A stretch of 64,000 nt of DNA, from positions 27,404,450-27,468,449 of the forward strand of contig CM038214.1 of NCBI GenBank assembly GCA_021442155.1. The letters are read 5' to 3'. The position numbers were made by a program, and so were the translations under genes. This stretch comes from Cymbidium sinense. Its lineage: Eukaryota > Streptophyta > Magnoliopsida > Asparagales > Orchidaceae. A model generated the notes under the pieces. That model was not told the DNA's origin, ran no database searches, and was given only the letters and a program-made list of their open reading frames with translations. Positions 36,658-47,576 of this stretch are shown in pieces; positions within the stretch are counted from its first letter, which is position 1; each line of letters opens with the position of its first letter.

Positions 36658-39600
36658 TTGGGACTTCTATCACATTATTATAGTGGCTCTTCCTTCCCTT
36701 TCTCGAATAGAATCTCTAGCTAGTCTCTCAAGACACTTTTGTCCCCTCTCATTTCTTCTTATGCTTGATCATGTGCATCCATGATCCTTGTCTATGCCAT
36801 GCATCATGGATGGAGACGTGGATGGGGATATTGAGTATGATCTATTTGGAGAGATTTAATCCTCTTCTTCTCCCATGTGGTGGAAATTTCTTGCTTATTG
36901 ATGAGTTCAAACACCGATAAGATGGATTAGTGTCACAAAGTCTTTTAGGAGTGGGATCCCTACCATTTCTTTGTGGAAAATTGATAGTGGGGTACCGGTA
37001 CATGGTTAGGAATGAGTGCTAGAGTGTAAATGGATCAACTGTTTGATAGATATTATAAGCTTGATGATAGGTACTTTTTTCCATAAGGGGTAAGCAAGGG
37101 GCTCCCCATATTTTGCTCCTTACAATCGCACCTTAGGTTTCACCTAGTAAGACCTCAACAACCCCTCTTGGTAACAATCTATTACTTTTTCGAAGTAACA
37201 ACCAAAACTTTAGAGGGTAAGCTCATATGCCACTAGGTGCATGATTAGGTAACCAGTGTCTCAACCAGCGATTGGTCTTCCCTAAACATAGTACGAAGCT
37301 CCCTTTCAAGTGATATAACTCATATTGAAGTCTCACACCCAAATCCTTAAAGAATTGAATGCCTATGAAATCTACCAGTAATCGAATTACCTTGAGTGGA
37401 GAGGTGTGTGCTAATAGAAAGTTTGATCAGTGATCAATTGACTAAGAACTTCCATTAACCAATCATGGATAGGATGCAAATGCACCTGCTAGATTGGGTT
37501 GCTTATGGCAAACACACACAATTTCCCACTGCCTTATAGTTTGACCCTAAACCAACCACACTCTAGTTTTTTCAAACAACTATCCCACCAGATTTCCTGA
37601 GCGGGAAGTATAAAACTATTGATTAATCAACCTAGGCCTAATGTACCTCTTCTATCAGGTTCTATTTGTTCATCATAATCTCTAATATCAAAGACTATGC
37701 GATTAGAGAACCAAAGACTCCCAATATTAGAAAATGTCTCAGGAATCATGGTCATCAATGCAATGGCTTCCACTGTTAAACAGTGAGCCACACACTAAGT
37801 TACCGTGACAACCCCAACACATCCACCCCTCAAGTTGAGGTGTTTGGAGTGGAGGTCCAATTGGTTGAAACTAAAAAGAACTGAGTTGAAGCAAGATTTT
37901 GGTGTAGGATTGGACATAAGCTGAGAGGATGGAGGAAGCCCTAGTCATTAGTTCGACTATGGTCTCCCTACATGCTTCACTAGGATTGTAATTTGGTATC
38001 AAGATAGTGGTTGGGGATACTTTGCTTCACACCTTTGGCCAGACTTTTCTAACCTTAGATAAAGAAGCTCATATCAATTTGCTAATTCTAGGTTCAATTG
38101 TCCTTCTTATGATCTTTCGATAATAAGGAGGAACTAAATAATGTGTATGCCATCTCCTCAATGAGACACAAGTTATTGTCCAGCTTTTGAAGTTGAATGA
38201 ATATGAAGAATCTCTCGCACTATATAATACACTGCAAGATAATGTCCATTAGATAACTTACCAAAGATCAAGTACCATCTAAGGTGCTCTACTAGTTTCG
38301 TGCCTAAATGCTTTCTAAGTTGAAATATTTCAATCATAGGCATTCTTTTCTTCACTTTCATTGAAGATAGGTAAATAGCGAAGCTCACCCAGACTTGGAT
38401 CTCTAAAATAGCTTTAGCTTTTGGGAAGGGAGGTACCTAAGCATGACTCAGGTAGTTCATTGACATGAAAGAGCCTATGTTATGTAGACTCAGACAAAAT
38501 CAATTAAGGTAAGGTGCATAGAAATAAGACATTTCTACCTATTTAGCTACCTTGTGGAACATACCATTATTACAATAGCTAATTTCCTAGCTTCAGACTT
38601 AGATACACTGGAGAGTGATGAACTCTCCCTCCATGGTAGATTGTTATGCTTGGATCTGAAATGCTAACTTGCAAATGCACTACTGAACAATGCTCCTTTC
38701 CACTATAGGGAGATTAGTAGGACCTGACACTGCCATAATGAATTGGGTAGGATTCATTGATAGGGGTATCACATTAGATTACTAGAGAATTAAAAATGAT
38801 TTCTTTAACTAAATCTTTGAACTTGCAAGTGGAGGGAGCCAACGCTGGATCCCCCTTTCATTCAAGAGTTGCCTATTCAGACATTTATCCAAAAAATAGA
38901 GATTCATAGCTTCATTATAGGCTAAGAAAAGAGTAGTCATCTAGATTAATTTACTAGCTTTACAATAGAAATGCTTGACCGGCCTCTTGTCTACAAAAGA
39001 TACGGGATGAGCTAATAAGCTATACTACATCATTTTGGAACACCTATTGACTTCTCTTCTTTCTCCCTATGATCAAATTTAGTGCTAGGCTTAGATGAGA
39101 GATAAGAGACAATAATGAAAAATAATATAGTTGAAAAGTACCAACTACAAGTAAGGGTCTACCTCTTCTTTAGTAGTAAGAAGTGACTGGCCAAAAAGAG
39201 TGCCCAATAAAGGACATACCTCTTTCCATTTCAGTATAATAAATTGTGATATAATAGAACTACTTCATACCTTATTGAGATAACACTTTTAGTCAAGAGC
39301 AAGGTGCTTGCCTTATTCTTCAAGCCCATCAATAGAACTATTCACAATATTGAAAGAAAATGGGATAGACTTCAAGATAAAAACTTGATTCATGAATGAA
39401 ACTAGTGCCTACTGGCTTCACTTTATTCTTTCTTCAAAAGCTATGCTTTACTTTCCTTTTTTTATCTTTTTCTTCTCACTTCCAATGCCTACAAATAGGA
39501 ATCTGGGTAGTGAGGTGAAATAAAACACGATTCTAGATCACTCAATTGTTGGCTAGCCTTTGCAAATTTCAAGGCTTTCAAAGACTAGATTTTCTATTAC

Positions 39601-40455
39601 TTCATATGAATATTCAAGATTATGATTATATGAGTGAGTTAGATAATAGAGTAACTAGAAAAACTTAAGTGTTGCATTCTAAAAGACTTGCTTCATTAGT
39701 AGGTGCTAAGCATTGATCCATAGACCAATCCAAATCGCTTTTGATTGCTACTATTTGACTATTCCAGTGAAAAGCCCGGGACTGGGGATTGAAAAATCAT
39801 CACAAGGCGCTAGATGAGCAGAGCCCTCACTAACCTATGTCAAATTATGATAGATCAAATGATATGCCATGTTTTCATCTTATTTGAAAATGAAGTTTTG
39901 GGTATGAGGGCTATCCTAATTTATCCATAAACTTGCCCCTTGTTACAAAAAGTGGATTTTTCTGGGGTAGTGTCCAACTTCACACTTCTAAATGGTCTCG
40001 TAACTTTGAGATTGAGACTCAAAGGGTTGACTAAAGAAGGCATGTCATCACTCCATGCTTGAATAGTCAAACCTTTTTCCCAAGAGCCAACTTTCTCTTA
40101 GCATGCTACTTTTGTTTTAGGGAAAAACTGAGCTTCATTTCACATTCATCATATCTTCAAATGAAAAGACTTCATAGCATCTATAAAATTCTCAATACAT
40201 ACCTGGAACTTAGTCAGATTACTAGACATTTGGACTCGCTACCTTTTGACTTCTTACATTACCATCTCATATGAAAAAGGAAAATGAACAATCCACCAGG
40301 TGCCCCAAAGAATGAAGACGATGGATACAACTGAAACTCCCTGATCAATGGCTTTGTATCACCATGAGAGTTGGCTGGTCATTGTGTTAAGATCATTAGC
40401 TCTTCCAATAATTTGATCCCAAGAAGCGGACATGGAAAAGGGACGTTCCACACTA
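36658..40455. other. Unassigned sequence, partly mitochondrial-like
   Basis: No gene recognised. ORFs are 60-72 codons and lack familiar motifs, including the minus-strand one at 38,173-38,388. From about 38,440 onward the texture (balanced composition, short direct and inverted words, stretches such as 'aaaagcccgggactgggg' near 39,772) resembles plant mitochondrial intergenic DNA, but this is an impression and not a match. Confidence 0.3.
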
Positions 40456-41106
40456 GTTTCTATTATATGTTATGTGAAATCTATAAACCTTGTTTGTTTC
40501 ATATTTTTTTAAATCCTCTCATTTTATTCAAGTAATTAGTAATTATTTGTTCATACAGGACTAAGACTATTGAACTTTGAACTCCTTCACTTCACTTAGA
40601 AACTGAAGGAAGTTATTCTTACTATTCTAAATTGAAATTATTATTACTATCCATATTTATTTCATTTGCGATAAGAAAAAAAAAGATCGTTGGAACAATC
40701 CATATTCGTGATGCAACTTTTGTTACATTAGATTTCCTCAAGAGTTCTTTCCTTATGGAACTACAATACAAAACAAAGATGGGATTCTTTAATACAAAAG
40801 TAATATAGAACATAAAAGGGTAATAAAAGTTACTCTTCTTTGAATCTAGTTGGCCCAAAATCAAATTCAAATTAAGATAGAAAATAAAGATCAAATGAAA
40901 ATAATCAATAATTTTCATTTTTTTGAAAAAGTCAAGGTTTTTCTTTTTTTAGTGTCCATCTATAATGGCTGCTGAATCAAGAACTTTTAATTTGAACTGA
41001 ATAAATTCTTTCAATTAGTTTTTCTTACCGTCGAATCTATATTGAGACTTAGGTAAATGTTTTATTCATATATGTAGTAAAAGAATATATCTAATTTAGC
41101 TCTTTC

Positions 41107-41201
41107 ATGCCTATTCTAACTAGTTATTTTGGATTTTTACTAGCTGCTTCAACTATAACCCCAACTCTATTATTGTTTTAAACAAGATACTACTTATTTG
41201 A
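41107..41201 (+). pseudogene. petL: petL, cytochrome b6f subunit VI, pseudogene copy 1
   Basis: Translates from ATG as MPILTSYFGFLLAASTITPT, the single membrane helix of plastid PetL, a small subunit of the cytochrome b6f complex in thylakoids. The span is 95 bp against 96 expected: one base is lost near 41,170, which shifts the frame and brings in a TAA. The end matches copy 2 ('acaagata-tacttatttga'). Confidence 0.88.
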
Positions 41202-41391
41202 AATATATGAAATTCAATAAATAATTGAAAAGAAATCAAAACAAAAGCCTCTCAACATACTTTATTTCAGATATTCTATGGTTTCTTCCTACATCAATTA
41301 CCAATTCATGGTCATTGAGATTCATGGATAATTTAGATTCATATTTAGGGATATATCTTACCTCTCTTTTTATTCCCTAAAATAAATCAAA

Positions 41392-41503
41392 ATGATTGAA
41401 GTTTTTCTATTTGGAATCATCTTAGGTCTAATTCCTATTAGTTTCATATGATTATTTGTAACTTCATATTAACAATATAGCACGTGATTAATTGGACCTT
41501 TGA
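41392..41503 (+). pseudogene. petG: petG, cytochrome b6f subunit V, pseudogene copy 1
   Basis: Begins MIEVFLFGIILGLIPIS, the start of plastid PetG (normally 37 residues), then reaches TGA after about 19 codons; further stops follow. The plastid gene end 'ttggacctttgattaa' is still visible at 41,492-41,506. PetG is a one-helix subunit stabilising the b6f complex. The spacing from petL (about 190 bp) is as in plastids. Confidence 0.92.
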
Positions 41504-41605
41504 TTAAGTAACATCTCCTTTTTGATTGACCTCCTTATTGGAGGTCAAATTCTACTTTATTTTATGAAATTCTTTCATTGTAATTTGACATAGCATAAAT
41601 AGAAT

Positions 41606-41648
41606 CATGCTCCAAAGGATTTAAACCTACGATATCGGGTTTTGGAGA
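41606..41648 (-). pseudogene. trnW-CCA: trnW-CCA (plastid), 3' half only
   Basis: The plus strand reads 'catgctcc', then 'ggatttaaacctac' and 'atcgggttttggaga', the complement of the T arm and anticodon arm (CCA anticodon) of plastid tRNA-Trp. The 5' half is missing: sequence turns to a T run after 41,648. It lies downstream of petG in opposite orientation, as in plastid genomes. Confidence 0.8.
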
Positions 41649-41650
41649 TT

Positions 41651-43469
41651 TTTTTTCCTAATCTACATGTGCTATAAAATGTAGTCAGCTAAAAAATGCT
41701 ACATAGTTACTAGACTATATGCCTTATTGAAACTAGGGTTGCCATAGTGCATCGAAGAGCAAGCATATGTAATAGAATAGTTGACCATGCTTTCTTTTTT
41801 TTGTTCGATGCTCCGCAGCCTCCCAACCCTTGCTTCAATTTCCACTTGTGATCCTGGAGGATTCTGAGAAATGTGCCCCATCAAAATATGAGACTAGCGC
41901 CTTTATTCTCTTCTTTCATGTGAATGGCCCAGCTTGTCAAGAATGGTTTTTCATGCTATACGCCACGTTGAGAAAAATCATACCTTTTTTGTACCTGGGA
42001 GGTGCTCCTTATGATGCTATGGATGACTGTCCATAGTGCAATGATGAGCTCATATAGGATAGGATTGTGCATGTCGGGCCCTTCGGGTGTCCATATTTTG
42101 GTTGAGTTACCCATAGCCTAGGCCCCTATATGACGCGATTGTCAGATTTTTTAGCATTCCACCGCTGTGATGCTAGAAAGAAAAGGTTCCACACGAGTTC
42201 TCATTCTATGATGTGGTGGTAGGGCCGCTAGGGGATTGGCTTTGGGTGTAGTTAGGGTCAAATCAATAGGGTTCATGCAAATACATAGGCCCCTTCCCTT
42301 CTACCAAGTTTTTTTGAAGCACTTCTTTGCTCTGGTTGGTTCCTAGAGCGAAGAGTTAGTAATGCAGACCCTCGACTTCCAGTTATGTGCTATGTGTGAC
42401 TCCGTGGAAGAATTTGAGCTTTCTCCTAAGCGACTTATGTGGTTGGCATTCCTACGTGCATAGAATTCTTATGCCCTCGAGATGACTTGTGCCTTTGGAA
42501 ACAATCGTGTGCTTTGGTGTAGTTTTTTTAGTTTGTATTATACTAAATGAAACATATAGAAAATAAAGGCAATAGTTCACTAGCTACATATACAATCAAA
42601 GGTGATCAATCAGTAGTTTCCCTTCTTCAGCCTGAGAAAAGCAGTGAACTCAAAAAGATAGGCATTTTTTCTACTTTAGACTTAAATACTATTTTGTTAT
42701 TAGCTGAAACCCACCTGAGAGATGGAATATAAATAAAATAAGATAAGTCTATGTTCCATCTCAGACAACATTGATAGATCATAGTGAACAACCCCCTTAT
42801 GAAACCGATAGAAGCCTTTGGTACTTTAGTAGTGCAGACGAACAAACCTGAAACTAATAGGCTTGAAAAAAGGCCTTTTTGTCATGCCTGTTGTCTTGTA
42901 GTAGTAGGATCAGGGGAAGCTATTGCTTCTATGATAGCTTCGCTTCCTCATCTTGCTTCTAACAAATATTTTACTTTGCTTTCTTCTCTCTCGCTTTCTT
43001 GCACGAAGGCTAGAGTCCTTTTCGCTAGGTCCAATTCGTTAGAGCGAAAGATCTGATCCAAAAAATTTTTTGCATATTGAGCGTAGAGATATGGGGCTAT
43101 TAGGTACAATCATATCATGCCATAAATTAGATAGGGCCCCTCATCTAAAGATAGAATAGAATCATGGGTTGAGAGTCAGTCAACCTTCTTTGCCTTGCCT
43201 TTTCACTAGTGCCTTTGGTGGTGGCTTGTGCTCTTTGCTGCTCTTTCTAGAAAAAAAAGTGAACCCCAGTCCAGACTCCACGATTATGGATCACATATGG
43301 TATGTCATGGGTGATGATTGGATTTCTCAGGTTATCAATGTCTCATTGCTTCAAAAATAAGTACAAGTACCTACAGCTGCCGAGAATACGAGCGAGAATT
43401 GATGATGTTTCAAAAGTAGAATTGGTCAAAGGAATATAAGCCAAGCCACTAATGAAGAGCACAAATCAA
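41651..43469. other. Unassigned sequence between plastid copy 1 and the mitovirus relic
   Basis: No known gene. The stretch 41,830-42,530 translates into protein-like but interrupted fragments (an open part at 41,830-42,036 with a GAPYDAMDDCP end) that I cannot place. From 42,560 to 43,400 the texture is plant-mitochondrial-like, with an open frame of 90 codons at 42,784-43,056 of no recognised family. Confidence 0.3.
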
Positions 43470-44330
43470 GAACTATAGAAATTGACATCTTACCTATGGA
43501 TGGAACATTTCATCAGCGTGCTCCACTTGATAGGATAAAGGGATCCATGGTATGTCATAGCTTATATTTCTCTTTAGCGACTGACATATTTCCCTTATTA
43601 GTTATGTTTGAGATCTTTCAATATTTCTTTAGAAGGTCTTATAGCTCAAGTGTAGTAAACTTGACTTTGGCTACTAATCAGTTTACTGTATCATTCTATA
43701 AAAGGAACTGTAATGGTATTCTGTCTAGTATGTCATTTATTGCAGGTCAACCTCTTGGTTCTCTTTTTTCTTGGCCTCTAATCAGTTTATCTAAACACAT
43801 GATTATGTGGGATGTGGCGGAGAAAGTTCACCCTAGTTTGTAGTTTACAGATTATCCTATACTTGGTGATGATGTCATAATTTGTGATGATGAAATCACT
43901 AAAGCTTATATGTGAAATCCTAATGATATTCATGTCAAGATTTTTTCTCATAAATCTCTGATATTGGTGCTATTGAGTTAGCAAAGAAATTTAGAGTGAG
44001 AGGTGTTAGAGTTGATTTTTCACCTGTATATTTTGATGCTCTCATGAATTCTTACCATCCTTGTGGGTGCGTAAGTCTTATGGATGTCCATGAGCTGAAA
44101 AAGGTTGTCTACCTTATGTAGGCTTCATGGTGCTTCATAGATAATTCTTAGGAGTCTTGGTAATCTTAATGATGTACCCCCATTCGAAGAAATATCAAAG
44201 GTTTCATATTTTGCATATGAAGAAAGTTCTCTCTGCTTGTTCCACTGGTACGGATCTCTGGTTTGGTAGAGGGCATCCATTACAGTCATATATCTATCGA
44301 AGGTTTATTGAATTGCTTTGATAAAAGCTT
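43470..44330 (+). pseudogene. Endogenous mitovirus RNA-dependent RNA polymerase relic
   Basis: Mitoviruses are capsidless RNA elements that replicate in mitochondria with a single protein, the RdRp. Short RdRp motifs appear in the right order: DGTF (43,499-43,510), an LATD-x-FP block standing for motif A (about 43,577-43,600), GQPLGS followed by SWPL (43,745-43,780), then FTDYPILGDD with the catalytic GDD codons at 43,865-43,873. An acidic run, KSL, and GAIELAKKF with a later FSP follow (to about 44,030). Breaks: TAG at 43,841-43,843, TGA at 43,913-43,915, a frameshift at about 43,964, and more stops beyond 44,060. Motif A has lost its usual first aspartate. The N-terminal part is absent. It is a non-retroviral endogenous viral element and cannot encode an enzyme. 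Confidence 0.85.
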
Positions 44331-44890
44331 CTCATAAAAGATCTACGTGTGGCTCTAAATTTCTTATCTTTATTCTAAAGTTCAGTAGTTTGATGAATAT
44401 TCAATCGAGTTGGATGTCTCACAGTTGCGATTCTCTTCATTTCTAAACCCTATACTATAGCTATGAATCATGCAGTGATCCTAGAGGAAAGAACCTCTAC
44501 TCCCTCAATGATTTTAGCTTTTATAAAACCAATACCAAAGATGAGTTAGTTTGGTTTGGTTTCTTAATGAAGCTGTATGAAGTATGCAATAGTTTTGTGT
44601 TAATTGCATCGGATGGTTGGGAATTACCCAAACCTAAGGAAGTTTTACTTGATGGTTTCTACCTCTTGGGAGGCTTAGATGGTTCTGATTACTTAGTCCA
44701 GTCTCATGGATTGTGTCAGCCATGAGCTGAGGGTGGCATAGTTATCTTCTATCATGACAGAGATTTTGTTGGAAGAAGTTTTGCTTCTTTTGCAGATATC
44801 TTGAAAGATGAGGATAATGAAACTATCCTTACTTCCATCATTCATAAGACTCATCGCACCTAGACCACCAAGCAAAGTAAAGAAGAAACT
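44331..44890 (+). pseudogene. Possible C-terminal continuation of the mitovirus relic
   Basis: Fairly long interrupted open stretches continue on the same strand and the distance from GDD (about 1 kb) fits the size of the RdRp C-terminal region, but I see no diagnostic motif. It may be unrelated DNA. Confidence 0.35.
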
Positions 44891-46321
44891 AAACATAAAC
44901 AGGTGGCTATTAGATAGGGATAGGTTGTTTACGAAGGGATGAAGTGACTAGCTATAAAATTGAGAAAGAGAATGAAAAGCTAGCAACTGAGGGAAAGGGT
45001 ATGACATTAATATTGACTTAGGACTCCAACTAGAAGAGAATATCTAAAGGCCACATTCGATACTAAGAAATGGTTATATCCAAAACTTTCACCATATATC
45101 ATATGAGAAGCAATTAGCACAAGAATATTGACTACTGCCTACATGTAAACAAAGAGAGGACTCTATTATGAAATAGATAGTGAAATCTTTCTAGTAGCTT
45201 TAAGCACTCTATATTATATAACTTTGCAATTTGATATGCTCAAGATCACACCGCAATGCACTCTATTAATGAAAAGGCATTCCTCAACACCTTCTAGAGG
45301 TGCTCTAGAAAATTTAGTATTCTAGCAAAAAAAAAAAAAAAACCAGGGTGGGGGCTTAGCTATCCAAGAGGCTCGGATAGACCACATCCAAGGTAGTTGC
45401 CTTCAGGATTCATATAGCGGAGTGAGTGATGGAGCGACCAAAAAAAAAATAAAGAGAGAATTTCTAGAAAGGTAATTCTATTAGCTCGAATGCAAAGAGA
45501 ATGTGTACTTTCCTAAAATGAAAATGGCATTCGCTTGTCCTTGCTCTATACCTTTCCTTCCAAGCCAAAGTAGGGGATGAAGTTAGAACAATCGATCTTT
45601 CTAAAGAGAACATGCCACTTCTACTTCATGGAGAATAGAGAAGGCTTATAGTTCAACCTTTTTATGCTACCTTCCTCATCCTCTTCTGCATTCGATGGTC
45701 CCTATTGTACTTATACTTAAGATTAGGACCTATCATCCATACGTGTCTATTACTATTGCACCAATCTAATTCATTATCCTATTAATAATATAGCGCTAAG
45801 CTATGCACCGTAAAAAGTCCCTACTTTGCTTACCAAGCAAGGCTTATTCCATATCAATATCTGTGGATTCTATTCTTTAGATTCAATTAGGAATTCATAT
45901 TACATCACTAAAACCTAAGCAACTACTTCTGTCCGTGCATACTTCATTCATATCATGCTATAGCTTATCGGAGTCTGTAAGGTGAATCGCTTTTTTGAGC
46001 TTGCATACCAAATTCCTATCATAAGGGATGGAATTGGAGGAGGCTTTCTAACAACTAATCGTGAATCCTTTCCTCCCTTCCCTTATGTTTTTGAAAGGCA
46101 TTCATCACGTCCAATTCCAATTTCAAGAAGGCCAACATTTGATTGCAGCCAAGACAAGAATGACATGAATTGTGTTTAACAACCTGAGAATATAAGATGA
46201 AGTAAGGTTTCTATTAGTGGCTTCATCATAGTAATAGAAAGTAAAGATCTTGAATGGATGGGCTAGAATAATAAATTAGAGATATCATCATTAAAAGATC
46301 TCATTATATTCATACAATTTC
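44891..46321. other. Unassigned sequence, mitochondrial-like texture
   Basis: A 16-base A run lies at 45,327-45,342. No gene, repeat or RNA recognised. ORFs are 65 codons or less. Confidence 0.3.
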
Positions 46322-46982
46322 ATTATATGTAATGTGAAATCTAAAAACCTGGTTAAGTTCATATTTTATTTTTTTGAATCCTTTCATTTTATTCAAGTAA
46401 TTAGTAATTGTTCATTCATACAAGACTAAGACTATTGAACTTTGAACTTCTTCACATTACTTAGAAACTGAAGAAAGCTATTATTAATATTCTAAATTGA
46501 AATTATTATTACTATCCCTACTTATTTCATTTGTGAAAATAAAGAAAAAGAGATCATTCAACAATCTATATTCGTGATGCAATGCTTGTTACATTAGATC
46601 TCCTCAAGAGTTCTTTCCTTATGGAACTACAATACAAAACAAAGGTGGGATTCTTTAATATAGAAAGAATATAGAACCTAAAAGGGTAATAGAAGTTACT
46701 CTTCTTTGAATCGAGTTGGCCCAAAATTGAATTCAAATAAAGAAACAAAATAAAGATCTAATGAAAATATTCAATAATTTTGAATTTTTTTAAAAAAAAT
46801 CAAAGTTTTCATTTTTTTTTTCTTTTAGAGTCCATCTATAATGAGTGAAGAATCAAGAACTTTCAATTCGAACTCATCAAATTCTTTCAATTAGTTGTTC
46901 TTACTATAGTATCTGGATTGAGACTTAGGTAAATGTTTTATTCATATATGTAGTAAAAGAACATATCTAATTTAGCTCTTTC

Positions 46983-47078
46983 AAGCCTATTCTAACTAGT
47001 TATTTTAATTTTTCACTAGCTACTTCAACTATAACCCCCGCTCTATTTATTGGTTTGAACAAGATACAACTTATTTGA
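46983..47078 (+). pseudogene. petL: petL, copy 2, start codon lost
   Basis: All 31 codons and the TGA stop are in frame, ending [12 protein letters not shown], but the ATG has become AAG. One Gly-to-Asn change lies in the helix. There is no reason to expect expression in the nucleus. Confidence 0.88.
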
Positions 47079-47268
47079 AATAAATGAAATTCAATAAACA
47101 ATTGATAAAAAATCTAAATAAAAGCCTCTCATAATATTTCATTTTAAGTATTTTATAGTTTCTTCTCACGTCAATTGCTAATTCATGGTCATTGAGATTT
47201 ATGGATAATTCAAATTCATATTTAGGGAAACATCTTACCTCTCTTTTTATTCCCTAAAACAAATCAAA

Positions 47269-47382
47269 ATGATTGAAGTTTTTGTATTTGGAATCAACTT
47301 TGGTCTAATTCCTATTACTTTCATAGGATTATTTGTAACTCTATATTTATAATATAGGTGTGGTGATCAATTAGACCATTGA
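47269..47382 (+). pseudogene. petG: petG, copy 2, premature stop
   Basis: Reads MIEVFVFGINFGLIPITF then IGLFVTLYL before TAA (codon 28 of 37). The remaining 'ggtgatcaatta-accattga' is the decayed gene end. Compared with copy 1 it retains the central glycine-leucine segment. Confidence 0.92.
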
Positions 47383-47502
47383 TTAAGAAACATCTCTTTT
47401 TATTTGTTGACCTCCTCCTTTTAGGAGATCAAAATTGAAGGTTCAATTATACTTTGTTTTTTGAAGTTCTTTCATTGTAATTCAACATAATATAAATGGA
47501 AT

Positions 47503-47576
47503 CACGCTCTGTAAGATTTGAACCTACAACATCGGGTTTTGGAGACCTGCGTTTAGCCAAATTGATCTAAGAATGA
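47503..47576 (-). pseudogene. trnW-CCA: trnW-CCA (plastid), full length but mutated
   Basis: The 3' part (47,503-47,547) is almost perfect: 'cacgctctgtaagatttgaa' and 'catcgggttttggagacc' cover acceptor, T arm and the CCA anticodon arm. The D arm and 5' acceptor side (47,548-47,576) are recognisable but carry several changes, so the acceptor stem no longer pairs properly. Confidence 0.82.

Larger units (their letters stand above)
40456..41650 (+). other. Plastid-derived insertion, copy 1 (psbE-petL spacer, petL, petG, trnW end)
   Basis: Plastid order and orientation are kept: a spacer of about 650 bp, petL (+), petG (+), then part of trnW-CCA (-). It is collinear with copy 2 at 46,322-47,576, with many substitutions and small indels between them. 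Similarity starts near 'tatgt-atgtgaaatct' at 40,466 in this copy. Confidence 0.85.
46322..47576 (+). other. Plastid-derived insertion, copy 2 (psbE-petL spacer, petL, petG, trnW)
   Basis: The same plastid segment and direction as copy 1, about 5.87 kb downstream. It keeps more of the original: petL is open apart from its start, petG reads further, and trnW is full length. The two copies differ from each other at many sites (I judge 85-92% identity by eye), so they are not a recent duplication. Confidence 0.85.

Noticed and set aside
36512..36784. 90-codon ORF crossing the N gap
   Set aside because: It exists only because N codons were read through.
38173..38388. 71-codon minus-strand ORF as part of a mitovirus or a mitochondrial gene
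   Set aside because: No motif of either could be read; left unassigned.
40622..40918. 98-codon minus-strand ORF in the plastid copy
   Set aside because: It falls in the psbE-petL spacer, which has no conserved gene on that strand; the second plastid copy does not keep it open at the same length.
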